DNA of 64,000 nucleotides from Luteimonas cucumeris (GTDB lineage: Bacteria; Pseudomonadota; Gammaproteobacteria; Xanthomonadales; Xanthomonadaceae): the NCBI RefSeq assembly GCF_007830035.1, contig NZ_VLKN01000006.1, forward strand, positions 1 to 64,000, given 5' to 3'. Shown here in pieces: positions 1 through 9,592 of this stretch. Within the stretch, counting starts at the first letter, position 1. Each line of letters starts with the position of its first letter. Position numbers and translations under genes: made by a program. Below the pieces are notes generated by a model that was not told where the DNA came from, did no database searches, and saw only the letters and a list, made by a program, of their open reading frames with translations.

Positions 1-914
1 CGCCGACGGCGGGCTTCAGTTCGAGCATCAATGGCCTGACGGTGCAGTTCACCGACAGTTCCAGCGACAGCGACGGCTCGATCGCCTCGCGCAGCTGGAA
101 CTTCGGTGATGGCACCACGTCCACGGCGACCAGCCCGAGCAAGGCGTACACGGCCGCGGGCACCTACAACGTCACCCTGACGGTGACCGACAACCAGGGC
201 GCGACCGATACCGAGACCCAGTCGGTGACGGTCACCGGCGGCGGTGGCGGCAACGAGTTGCAGAACGGGGTGCCGCGTACCGGCATCAGTGGTGCGTCCA
301 AGAGCAACCAGTACTTCACCCTGGTGGTGCCGGCCGGCGCCAGCAACCTGCGCTTTGTCACCTCCGGCGGCAGCGGCGATGCGGACCTGTATGCCAAGTT
401 CGGCAGCCAGCCCAGCACGACCAGCTTCGACTGCCGTTCCGAAGGCTCGACCTCGGCCGAGACGTGCACGATCAGCAATGTGCAGGCCGGGACCTACCAC
501 GTGCTGGTGCATGCCTGGAGTGCGATCTCCAACGTCACCCTGACCGGCAGCTACGACACCGGTGGTGGCGGTACGCAGACCTACAGCAACACCACCGACT
601 ACCCGGTGACGGACTACACCACGGTGGACAGCCCGGTGACGGTGTCCGGTCGCAGCGGCAACGCGCCGAGCGATGCGTCGATCACGGTAGACATCCGGCA
701 CACCTACAAGGGCGACCTGAAGGTGGATCTGGTGGCGCCGGATGGCAGCCTGTACAACATCCACAACCGCAGCGGTGGCAGTGCCGACAACGTGCAGGGC
801 ACCTTCAGCCGCAACCTGTCGACCGAACCGCTCAATGGCACCTGGAAGTTGCGGGTCAACGACAACGGTCCGCAGGACACCGGCTACATCAACAGCTGGA
901 GCGTCACCTTCTGA
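1..914 (+). CDS. C-terminal part of a secreted PKD / PPC / P-domain protein (5' end outside window)
   Basis: The frame is open from base 3 with no start, so the N-terminal catalytic part lies upstream of the window. Visible in order: a PKD domain (WNFGDG core, codons about 1-79), a glycine-rich linker, a bacterial pre-peptidase C-terminal (PPC) domain (GVPRTGISG to about codon 180, with the SGGSGDADLY signature), and a proprotein-convertase P domain ending in GYINSWSVTF. In Xanthomonadales this tail usually follows a secreted peptidase such as a subtilisin (S8) or an M4/M36 metallopeptidase; which one cannot be told here. PPC domains are commonly removed after secretion, while PKD and P domains bind substrate or stabilise the fold. 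The PPC and P modules closely resemble those of the M4 protease at 1628-3904, suggesting duplication or module sharing. No terminator directly follows the stop. Confidence 0.85.
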   Translation, partial: PTAGFSSSINGLTVQFTDSSSDSDGSIASRSWNFGDGTTSTATSPSKAYTAAGTYNVTLTVTDNQGATDTETQSVTVTGGGGGNELQNGVPRTGISGASKSNQYFTLVVPAGASNLRFVTSGGSGDADLYAKFGSQPSTTSFDCRSEGSTSAETCTISNVQAGTYHVLVHAWSAISNVTLTGSYDTGGGGTQTYSNTTDYPVTDYTTVDSPVTVSGRSGNAPSDASITVDIRHTYKGDLKVDLVAPDGSLYNIHNRSGGSADNVQGTFSRNLSTEPLNGTWKLRVNDNGPQDTGYINSWSVTF

Positions 915-1092
915 GTTGTTGCACTGAAGGCATCACGACCCCGGCCGTGGCCGGGGCCGTGATTGCTGTCCGGCGACATTTGCGATTCTTCGCCCGGTGC
1001 GCACGTGAATCCGGCAGTGCGTCACGCGTCGGCTGCGCGGCTGATGTTAGCGCTTCGTTAAGCCTTGCAATGAAATTCGCCCGCATGATAAA

Positions 1093-1112
1093 AATGTGAC
1101 GAAAGTCACATT
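1093..1112. promoter_or_regulatory. Perfect CRP/Clp-type operator
   Basis: AATGTGAC-GAAA-GTCACATT is a perfect 8-bp inverted repeat containing TGTGA-N6-TCACA, the consensus recognised by CRP and by its xanthomonad homologue Clp. Clp is known to control extracellular proteases in Xanthomonas and Lysobacter, which fits the position between two secreted protease-type genes. The spacing to a transcription start is unknown because no clear downstream -10 was found. Confidence 0.7.
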
Positions 1113-1201
1113 AAAAGGCTTGTTTTGCCGGGCGTGGAGCGTGAACCTGTCCTGAAGTGTCGTTCACCGTCACTTTCGGACATGGATGTCCGGCCTGGTA
1201 A

Positions 1202-1229
1202 CGGCAGCCGGGTCACGATCCGGTTGCCG
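1202..1229 (+). other. 10-bp RNA hairpin in leader or small RNA
   Basis: CGGCAGCCGG (1202-1211) pairs with CCGGTTGCCG (1220-1229), with one G-U pair and an 8-base loop. There is no U-run, so it is not a terminator. It lies 33 bases before the 31-codon ORF and could be part of a structured 5' region. Confidence 0.5.
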
Positions 1230-1262
1230 CAGCGGTCAGTCCATAGTTCGGGGATATCACGA

Positions 1263-1358
1263 ATGTCGGATACCTACCCGCGTCGCGCGTACGTGTACGT
1301 GCATGCGCTCGCCGAAGATGCCGTAACTTGGGCATCGGTCGCGACTGGTCGCCAGTAA
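1263..1358 (+). CDS. Candidate 31-aa small protein or leader peptide
   Basis: ATG at 1263 opens 31 codons (starting MSDTYPRRAY, ending ASVATGRQ, stop TAA) and is preceded by GGGGA about 8 bases upstream. Seven bases after the stop begins a strong terminator, so ORF and terminator look like one unit. No family is recognised. The peptide has no signal sequence or hydrophobic span. It may be a leader peptide, a small regulatory protein, or non-coding sequence inside an sRNA; coding status is uncertain. Confidence 0.3.
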   Translation: MSDTYPRRAYVYVHALAEDAVTWASVATGRQ

Positions 1359-1365
1359 TCCACTA

Positions 1366-1399
1366 CGCCGCGGGGGCAACCACCGCGGCGTTTTTGTTT
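1366..1399 (+). terminator. Intrinsic terminator
   Basis: CGCCGCGG (1366-1373) pairs perfectly with CCGCGGCG (1383-1390) and is followed by TTTTTGTTT. It ends the small unit 229 bases before the M4 protease start, so it could also act as an attenuator if transcription from the Clp site reads towards the protease. Confidence 0.85.
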
Positions 1400-1434
1400 G
1401 GAGCGGTAGCGGAAGGAGTGAGTGAAAGGGAATG

Positions 1435-1463
1435 CGGCAACCCGGGCCATGCCAGGGTTGCCG
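1435..1463 (+). other. 9-bp inverted repeat upstream of M4 protease
   Basis: CGGCAACCC (1435-1443) pairs with GGGTTGCCG (1455-1463) around an 11-base loop. No U-run follows. Function unknown; it may be an operator or an RNA element in the protease leader. Confidence 0.4.
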
Positions 1464-1627
1464 GTTTGGATCGCTAGCCGGCTTGCGGTCCACAGGGGGT
1501 TGATGTGATTCGACAGGGCTGCGTCGCATTTGCGATGGGCCTTGGTGGCAGTTCTATTCGCCGGGAAAAAAAGAAGTCGCGCGCGCGCGATCCAAAATTT
1601 TTCCAATCCTGCAGGGACACACACATC

Positions 1628-3904
1628 ATGAGAAGCACAAGGCAACGTTTGAGTCTTATCGCATTGTCTCCGTTGGCGCTCGCGCTGACGGTAGCCTCCG
1701 CCCAGGCCGCGCACCGCGTCGATCTGCAACGCCAGGATCTGTCGCAACTCAACCAGCAGTCGCAGGCCATCGCCGCTCGTGCCGGCACGCCCGCCAAAGC
1801 GGGCGATCGCCACGCGCAACTGGTGGGCCTGGATTCCGAGTCCAGCCTGAAGTTGCTGCGCTCCAGCCGCGACGATGACGGCTCGACCATCTACCGCTAT
1901 CAGCAGCAGTTCCGGGGTATCCCTGTGTTCGGCGAGCACGTGATCGTGCGCGAAGGCAAGGACGGCAATGCCAATCGCCTGTTCGGTCGCAAGGTCGCCG
2001 GTCTTGCCAGCGAACTGCCGGCCGTCGCCGCCAGGATCCCGACCACGCAGGCGCTGGCCATCGCCAAGCGCGCCAGGCTCGGCAGTGCCCTGTCGAACAA
2101 GATCGTGCAGCGCGAAACCGTCAAGGAAGTCATATACGTCGGTGACGACGGCCGCGCGCGCCTGAGCTATGTCGTCAGCTTCTTCGCCGACGTGCCCAGG
2201 GGCGGTGCGCCGACGCGCCCGTTCGTGATCGTCGATGCGCAGAACGGCTCGATCCTCAGGCAGTGGGAAGGCCTGACCACGGCCGAAGTCGGCACCGGCC
2301 CCGGCGGTAACGAGAAAACCGGTCAGTACGAGTACGGCACTGATTTCGGCTTCCTGGACGTCCTGCAGGACGGTGCCAACTGCACGATGGACAACGCCGA
2401 AGTCCGCACGATCGACCTGAACCACGACGACACCTATCCGATCCCGACCGGCCAGGACGCGTTCCAGTACACCTGTCCGCGCAACACCTACAAGGCGATC
2501 AACGGTGCCTTCTCGCCGGCGAACGACGCGCACTATTTCGGTGGCGTGGTGTTCGACATGTTCAATGCCTATACCGGCCAGCCGCCGCTCACGCAGAAGC
2601 TGGAAATGCGCGTGCACTACGGCACCAGCTACGAGAATGCGTTCTGGGACGGCGTAGGCATGACCTTCGGCGACGGCGCGAGCACGTTCTACCCGCTGGT
2701 CAGCCTGGATGTGTCAGCGCACGAAGTCGGCCACGGCTTCACCGAGCAGAACTCCGACCTGATCTACGGCGAAGTACAGTCCGGCGGCATCAACGAGGCG
2801 TTCTCGGACATGGCCGGTGAAGCGGCCGAGTACTTCTTCAACGGCGGCACCAACGACTTCCTGGTCGGTGCGCAGATCTTCAAGGCCGAAGGCGAGGCAC
2901 TTCGTTACATGGCCGACCCGCCGCTGGACGGCATCTCGATCGGCAGTGCCAACGACTGGTTCGACGGCATGGACGAGCACTATTCGTCGGGCGTCTACAA
3001 CAAGGCGTTCTATACGCTGGCCACGACCGCCGGCTGGAACACGCAGACGGCGTTCGAGGTCTTCGCCAAGGCCAACCAGGATTACTGGACCCCGAGCGAG
3101 GACTTCTACACCGCAGTATGCGGCGTGGAATCGGCCGCCGAGGATCTCGGTCGCAATGTCGCCGACGTCACGGCCGCGTTTGCCGCCGTCGATGCCGAAT
3201 GCGGCGGTGGCCCCGAGCCGCCGACGGTCGAACCGCTGACCAAGGGCGTGCCGGTCACCGGGCTGACGGCCAGCAGCGGTCAATCGTTGTACTACTCGCT
3301 GGTGGTGCCGGCAGGCGCGACCAACCTGACCTTCACCATGTCCGGTGGCACCGGCGATGCGGACATGTACATGAAGTTCGGCGAGCTGCCGACCGATGCC
3401 AACTGGGACTGCCGTCCGTACAAGAGCGGCAACGAAGAGGTATGCACGGTCGCGGCGCCGCAGGCCGGCACGTACAACGTCCGTCTCAAGGCGTACACGG
3501 CATTCTCGGGCGTGAGCCTGGTCGGTGATTACGCCACCGACGGCGGTCCCGGTGGCGAAGATCCGCAGACCTACACCAACGACACCGACGTGCCGATTTC
3601 CGACAACGCAACGGTTGCCAGCCCGATCACGGTTTCCGGCCGCACCGGCCGCGGACCGCAGGATGCGAGCATCACCGTGGATGTCATCCACACCTACCGT
3701 GGCGACCTGCGCGTCGACCTGGTGGCACCGGATGGCAGCAGCTACAACCTGCACAACCGCACCGGCGGCAGCGCCGACAACGTGCAGGGCACGTTCACCA
3801 AGAACCTGAAGAGCGAAAAGCTCAACGGAACCTGGAAGCTGCGCGTCAACGACAATGCGAGCGGCGATACCGGCTACATCAACAGCTGGAGCATCACGTT
3901 CTGA
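1628..3904 (+). CDS. Secreted M4 family zinc metalloprotease with PPC and P domains
   Basis: A 758-aa secreted endopeptidase of the thermolysin/vibriolysin type. The ATG at 1628 is preferred over in-frame upstream starts because it gives a clean signal peptide (MRSTRQRLSLIA to AQA, about 28 aa). An FTP/PepSY-type propeptide follows to about residue 220; the mature catalytic domain carries the zinc site HEVGH at 365-369 and the third ligand in NEAFSD (Glu390). A PPC domain (about 537-620) and a proprotein-convertase P domain (about 645-758) form the C-terminus and match the tail of the preceding gene. Such proteases are exported by the Sec and type II pathways, fold with the propeptide as chaperone, and degrade external protein. 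The Clp-type site at 1093 suggests CRP/Clp control. The catalytic family is clear; substrate preference is not. Confidence 0.95.
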   Translation: MRSTRQRLSLIALSPLALALTVASAQAAHRVDLQRQDLSQLNQQSQAIAARAGTPAKAGDRHAQLVGLDSESSLKLLRSSRDDDGSTIYRYQQQFRGIPVFGEHVIVREGKDGNANRLFGRKVAGLASELPAVAARIPTTQALAIAKRARLGSALSNKIVQRETVKEVIYVGDDGRARLSYVVSFFADVPRGGAPTRPFVIVDAQNGSILRQWEGLTTAEVGTGPGGNEKTGQYEYGTDFGFLDVLQDGANCTMDNAEVRTIDLNHDDTYPIPTGQDAFQYTCPRNTYKAINGAFSPANDAHYFGGVVFDMFNAYTGQPPLTQKLEMRVHYGTSYENAFWDGVGMTFGDGASTFYPLVSLDVSAHEVGHGFTEQNSDLIYGEVQSGGINEAFSDMAGEAAEYFFNGGTNDFLVGAQIFKAEGEALRYMADPPLDGISIGSANDWFDGMDEHYSSGVYNKAFYTLATTAGWNTQTAFEVFAKANQDYWTPSEDFYTAVCGVESAAEDLGRNVADVTAAFAAVDAECGGGPEPPTVEPLTKGVPVTGLTASSGQSLYYSLVVPAGATNLTFTMSGGTGDADMYMKFGELPTDANWDCRPYKSGNEEVCTVAAPQAGTYNVRLKAYTAFSGVSLVGDYATDGGPGGEDPQTYTNDTDVPISDNATVASPITVSGRTGRGPQDASITVDVIHTYRGDLRVDLVAPDGSSYNLHNRTGGSADNVQGTFTKNLKSEKLNGTWKLRVNDNASGDTGYINSWSITF

Positions 3905-3930
3905 TTTTGTCTTGCAGCATGCAACATGAA

Positions 3931-3957
3931 AAACCCCGGCTACGGCCGGGGTTTTTT
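3931..3957. terminator. Bidirectional intrinsic terminator
   Basis: AAACCCCGGC and GCCGGGGTTT form a perfect stem with A- and T-rich flanks. It serves the M4 protease on the plus strand and probably the convergent sulfotransferase gene on the minus strand. Confidence 0.9.
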
Positions 3958-4028
3958 TATTTCAGTAATGCAGGTGCCGACGGCCCACCACGTAGCGGAG
4001 CAGCTTCAGCAACAGGAAGCTGCTCGGC

Positions 4029-5642
4029 TCAGCGCTGCAACGCCTGCCGCAGCGGGTCCAGCAGCGCACCGTAGTTCGCGACACGGGACGTATCCCGGCG
4101 CAGCGGCTGGCGAACCTGCGACGCGCTGGGCGTACGCACGCTGCGTGGACTCTGATGGAATTCCAGGCAGCCCGCTTCGAAGGACAGGCGGCAGAATGCG
4201 AGCAGTTCTCGGATCTGCGGCTCGGGATCGACCAGCAGCGCTTCGTACGAACAGGTACGGATACGGGTCGGTGCGATGCGTTGCCAGTGATCCATCGCAC
4301 GCGCGCAATCCTGCAGATATGCCGCGATATCGGCCAGGTCGCAGGAGAAATGCGGCCGGCGGTAGAACTGCTGCTTGAAGCAGGACCAGGCCGCTTCCAG
4401 TGGATCGCGCCGCGTGTCGATGATCGTGGCCCCCGGCAGCATCGCCCGCAGCACGCCAGTGAAAAGCCAGTTTTCCGGCATCTTGTCGGTGAAGCGTGGA
4501 CGTTGCGCGCGCCAGCGTGCGGTGCGCTGCAGATAGTCGCGGCCGAGCCTGTGCCAGTCCTGCGCACCGGCCTCGGCAACCCAGCGCGGAAAAGCCTGGT
4601 TGCGGCGCAGCGATTCATCGCGCAGCACGTCGCCGAGATCGGACAGCTCGCTGGCGCCCTCGACCTGCGGATGCGTGGCGATGATCTGTTCGAACAGCGT
4701 GGAACCGGAGCGCGGCAATCCGACGATGAAGATCGCCTCGCTGCCCAGGTTCGGATCCAGCGGTTCCGGCAGGACCTCGCTCGCGGCAATCACCGCGCTG
4801 ACGTAGTCGCGGAAGGTCGCCGCATTCCATGCGCCCATGCGACGCATCCGGGCATTGGCCTCGCTCAGCACGGCGAAGGCTTCCGGATAGCGCGCCTGGT
4901 CTTCGCAGACCTTGCCCAGGGCGTAGCCCATGGCGATGCGGTCGGGTTCGGCAATGTCGGCGCGCCGGAGCTGGGTCGACAACTGCTCGCGGTCGCTGTC
5001 GGACAAGGGCCGCATCTTGATGTTGGCCAGGCCGCGCCAGGCATCGCCGCAGGCCGGATGCAATCGCAGCGCGTCGCGATACCGTGCGCTGGCTTCATCG
5101 AAGCGGCCCAGGTGCGCGAGCGCGTCGCCGAGCAGGATCCGCGCCGGCAGGAAATCGGGCGCCAGGGTGCAGGCGTGCTGCAGCGCCGTTACGGCCGGCC
5201 CGGTACTGCCTTCCAGCTGCAGGTTGCGGCCCAGGTTGTACCAGGGCATCGGTTCGGTCGGTGCCAGTTCGCAGGCGCGTCGCCAGCTGTCGAACGCCGA
5301 CTCGCGTTCGCCGCAACCCAGCAGCGCGCTGCCGAGATCGTTGTGGATCTGCGCGTCGTCCGGGCGTTGCGCCAAGGCGCGCTGCAGCACCGCCTTCGCA
5401 TCGTCCGGGCGATTGCAGCGATTGTGGAGGATGCCGTACAGGCGCAACGCTTCGGGGTGTTCCGGCGTTGAGGCGAGCAGTTCGCCAAGCAGTGCTTCGG
5501 CTACCGGAACCGCACCGTCGCGGATCGCTCGGGCGACTGCGTGCATCTTCGGAATCGCATCGGCGGGCAAGCCGACCATGCGTGGTTCCACATGCGTGTT
5601 GTCGTTGCCGGCAGCCGGCGGTGCGGCACTGTGCGGGGGCAT
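4029..5642 (-). CDS. TPR-containing sulfotransferase
   Basis: A 537-aa two-domain protein. The N-terminal half (about 20-260) has at least five tetratricopeptide repeats (for example PDDAQIHNDLGSAL, PMPWYNLGRN). The C-terminal half is a PAPS-dependent sulfotransferase with the 5'-phosphosulfate-binding loop GLPRSGSTLFEQ near residue 306. This fusion is common in Xanthomonadales and resembles tyrosylprotein sulfotransferases, so a protein substrate is plausible, but the acceptor is unknown. No signal peptide or membrane segment is seen, suggesting a cytosolic location. A later ATG (MVGLPADAIP) is an alternative start. It is last in a minus-strand run after the asparaginase-like gene, 102 bases downstream of it. 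Confidence 0.85.
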   Translation of the reverse strand: MPPHSAAPPAAGNDNTHVEPRMVGLPADAIPKMHAVARAIRDGAVPVAEALLGELLASTPEHPEALRLYGILHNRCNRPDDAKAVLQRALAQRPDDAQIHNDLGSALLGCGERESAFDSWRRACELAPTEPMPWYNLGRNLQLEGSTGPAVTALQHACTLAPDFLPARILLGDALAHLGRFDEASARYRDALRLHPACGDAWRGLANIKMRPLSDSDREQLSTQLRRADIAEPDRIAMGYALGKVCEDQARYPEAFAVLSEANARMRRMGAWNAATFRDYVSAVIAASEVLPEPLDPNLGSEAIFIVGLPRSGSTLFEQIIATHPQVEGASELSDLGDVLRDESLRRNQAFPRWVAEAGAQDWHRLGRDYLQRTARWRAQRPRFTDKMPENWLFTGVLRAMLPGATIIDTRRDPLEAAWSCFKQQFYRRPHFSCDLADIAAYLQDCARAMDHWQRIAPTRIRTCSYEALLVDPEPQIRELLAFCRLSFEAGCLEFHQSPRSVRTPSASQVRQPLRRDTSRVANYGALLDPLRQALQR

Positions 5643-5744
5643 GCCTGGAATCCGTTCACCTAGACGGATCGATCATACGCGGACAGATCCTGCACCGGCT
5701 GGACCGGCAGTTGCGTTGCCGGGACGGGCGGTGCTTCGAATGCG

Positions 5745-6233
5745 TCAGCCGATGGCTTCGAAACGGTTGGCGGCGACGTTCTTGCGCACGGTGGCCGGGT
5801 CCCAGACGCGCCCATTCATGGCGATGTACACGCCGGCCGGCAACGACTGCACCGCGCCGACCGCAGTACCGATGTTGAACTCGGCATCCGAGCCGCGGAA
5901 ACGCGCGGGGTTCAGCGCGCCGGTCAGCACGATCGTCTTGTCCTTGATCCCGGCCAGTACCTTGGCAGTCTCGACCATGCTGTCGGTGCCGTGCGTGACC
6001 AGCACGTGCCGTGCATCCTGCGCGGCGATGGCGGCGCGGATCAGTTCGCGGTCCTCGGCGTTGATGTGCAGCGAGTCCTTGCGGATGATCGGGATCACGC
6101 TGAAACGGAACGCCACGCCCAGCTCTTCCAGGATCCGGCCGATCTGCGGCTCGCCGACCTGGTAATCCGACTTGTCGTCGAAATACACCTTGTCGATGGT
6201 GCCGCCGGTGGTGACGATGAGCAGTTGTTCCAT
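5745..6233 (-). CDS. Stand-alone asparaginase N-terminal-domain protein
   Basis: A 162-aa protein consisting only of the N-terminal Rossmann-like domain of type I/II L-asparaginases. It keeps both catalytic threonine motifs: TTGGTID (8-14) and HGTDSM (81-86). Classical asparaginases have about 330 aa and a C-terminal domain that helps build the active site at the dimer interface; that domain is absent. Similar single-domain proteins exist in other proteobacteria, so this is a family rather than a truncation, but activity should not be assumed. No signal peptide. It lies 51 bases downstream of the DUF2069 gene and probably belongs to the wrbA transcription unit. Confidence 0.8.
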   Translation of the reverse strand: MEQLLIVTTGGTIDKVYFDDKSDYQVGEPQIGRILEELGVAFRFSVIPIIRKDSLHINAEDRELIRAAIAAQDARHVLVTHGTDSMVETAKVLAGIKDKTIVLTGALNPARFRGSDAEFNIGTAVGAVQSLPAGVYIAMNGRVWDPATVRKNVAANRFEAIG

Positions 6234-6284
6234 GGAAGCGTCCAGATGAATGTCGAAGGTGCAGCGAAACGTGCTGCGGGCAGT

Positions 6285-6619
6285 TTACTCTGCCGTCTTG
6301 TTCCTGCCGAAGCGCGCGCGCAGGCCCGGCAGGTTGGCGACGATGATGATGGCGACCGCAAGCAGGATCGCCAGCCAGGCGACGCCGCGATCTGCCGGCC
6401 GCGACCAGGCGACCATCACTCCGTGCGAAAACCACAGCAGCGCCAGCACGCCGGACCAGTAGCCGGCCTGCCGGCCGCCACGCAAGGCCGAGACGGCGAG
6501 CAGCAGCGGCGGCAGTGCGAAGAAGGCAACGGCGAACCATTCGGAGCCGCGCGCGAACCAGAACGCATACAGCGCCGCCAGCATCAGCAGCAGCATCGCG
6601 AGGGCAGGGCGATGGCGCA

Positions 6620-6620
<1 letters not shown>
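6285..6620 (-). CDS. DUF2069 inner-membrane protein
   Basis: A 111-aa protein starting MRHRPALAML with about four hydrophobic segments spanning most of its length and a basic C-terminus (RFGRNKTAE). It matches small DUF2069 membrane proteins that often follow wrbA in gammaproteobacteria. The start ATG overlaps the wrbA stop (TGATG), indicating translational coupling. Function is unknown. Confidence 0.75.
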
Positions 6621-8607
<1,987 letters not shown>

Positions 8608-8611
<4 letters not shown>

Positions 8612-9168
8612 CCGCGAACAAACTGTCGTTCCTGCTGATCGCGGCCCTGCTTGCCGCATGCGCCAGGCCCAGCGGCGAAGAGGCCTCGCAGCCGGCCCGG
8701 ACAAAGAGTCCGGAAGCGCCAGCCGAACCCGCTGCCACGCCGACACCGACCGTGCCGACGCTGCAACTCGCCACCCTCGATGGAAAACCCTTCGACCTGG
8801 CCACGCATCGCGGCCGGTGGGTAGTGGTCAACTTCTGGGCAACCTGGTGCGCGCCGTGCCTGAAGGAAATGCCGGAGTTGTCGGCGCTGGATGCGATGCG
8901 CGAGCACATCGAAGTGGTCGGCCTGGCCTACGAGGAAATCGAGCCGGAAGCGATGCGCGCGTTCCTGGTCGAACATCCGGTCGCGTATCCGGTGGCGATC
9001 CTCGATGTATACGATCCGCCGAAGGATTTCGAAACGCCGCGCGGCCTGCCGATGACCTACCTGATCGCGCCGGACGGCAAGGTGGCCAAGCGTTTCCTCG
9101 GCCCGGTGACCGCGAAGGAGATCGAAGCGGCCATCGCCGCCGCGGGCGGGCCGAAAGTAGGCGCGTGA
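8608..9168 (+). CDS. TlpA-like thioredoxin-fold lipoprotein
   Basis: A 186-aa exported thiol-disulfide oxidoreductase. The signal sequence ends in a lipobox LAAC with Cys18 as lipidation site, followed by a proline-rich linker (20-50) and a TlpA/AhpC-TSA-type domain with the redox motif WATWCAPC (Cys81, Cys84). Such proteins usually act in the periplasm as reductants, for example in cytochrome c maturation or protein disulfide reduction; the partner is not evident. The start overlaps yihY by four bases and the stop overlaps the acylphosphatase start by one base, so the three genes look translationally coupled. Confidence 0.85.
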
Positions 9169-9437
9169 TGGCCGCCGCACGCTTCCTCGTCAGCGGCAAG
9201 GTGCAAGGAGTTTTCTTTCGCGCCTCGACGCGCGAACAGGCGCTGCTGCACGGCCTGCGTGGACATGCGAAGAACCTGCCGGATGGTCGCGTCGATGTGC
9301 TGCTCGTTGGCGAAGCAGCGGATATCGAAGCAGTCGCGCTGTGGCTGCAGCAGGGGCCTCCGATGGCGCGGGTGCATGCGGTGGAGCGCGTAGACGTCGA
9401 GGAAGCAACCGGCCCTGCGGGCTTCCTCACGGACTGA
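9168..9437 (+). CDS. acyP: Acylphosphatase
   Basis: An 89-aa cytosolic enzyme that hydrolyses carboxyl-phosphate bonds in acyl phosphates. Both catalytic residues are present: Arg18 in KVQGVFFRAS and Asn36 in GHAKNLPDG. Length is typical (about 90 aa). The ATG overlaps the TlpA-like stop by one base (TGATG), which fixes the start. Confidence 0.92.
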   Translation: MAAARFLVSGKVQGVFFRASTREQALLHGLRGHAKNLPDGRVDVLLVGEAADIEAVALWLQQGPPMARVHAVERVDVEEATGPAGFLTD

Positions 9438-9592
9438 TGCACGCGGCCCACGTGCCGCCAATCCTCGTGGTGATCGCCACGGACTTTGCAGTAGGATGCG
9501 GCGCGGGGACGGGGATTCATTCCTGCAGGTGACCGCGAGGGTGGCCGGGTGGGCCGCGCAGTCGGGTATTCGTGGCGCAAGGGGGCGCGCGC

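Larger units (their letters stand above)
915..1627 (+). other. 713-base regulatory intergenic region upstream of the M4 protease
   Basis: No conventional gene is visible. The stretch holds, in order: a perfect CRP/Clp-type operator (1093-1112), a 10-bp hairpin (1202-1229), a 31-codon ORF (1263-1358), a strong intrinsic terminator (1366-1399) and a 9-bp hairpin without a U-run (1435-1463). A possible sigma70 promoter (TTGCAA at 1065, A/T-rich -10 near 1088) overlaps the operator on its left. The arrangement suggests either an independent small transcript or an attenuated leader for the downstream protease gene. Confidence 0.5.

Noticed and set aside
1177-1240. Partial resemblance to a cyclic-di-GMP-I (GEMM) riboswitch (CGGCCT followed by GGCAGCCGGGTCAC)
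   Set aside because: The other conserved half of the motif (the AGGGCAAACC and GGGACGCAAAGCC blocks) is not present upstream, so the core cannot form.
1505-1627. In-frame N-terminal extension of the M4 protease
   Set aside because: It would place the signal peptide about 41 residues inside the protein; the ATG at 1628 directly precedes it.
3962-4789. Alternative minus-strand frame over the sulfotransferase
   Set aside because: Shifted reading of the same gene with Arg/Ser/Cys-rich composition; the sulfotransferase frame holds the PAPS motif.
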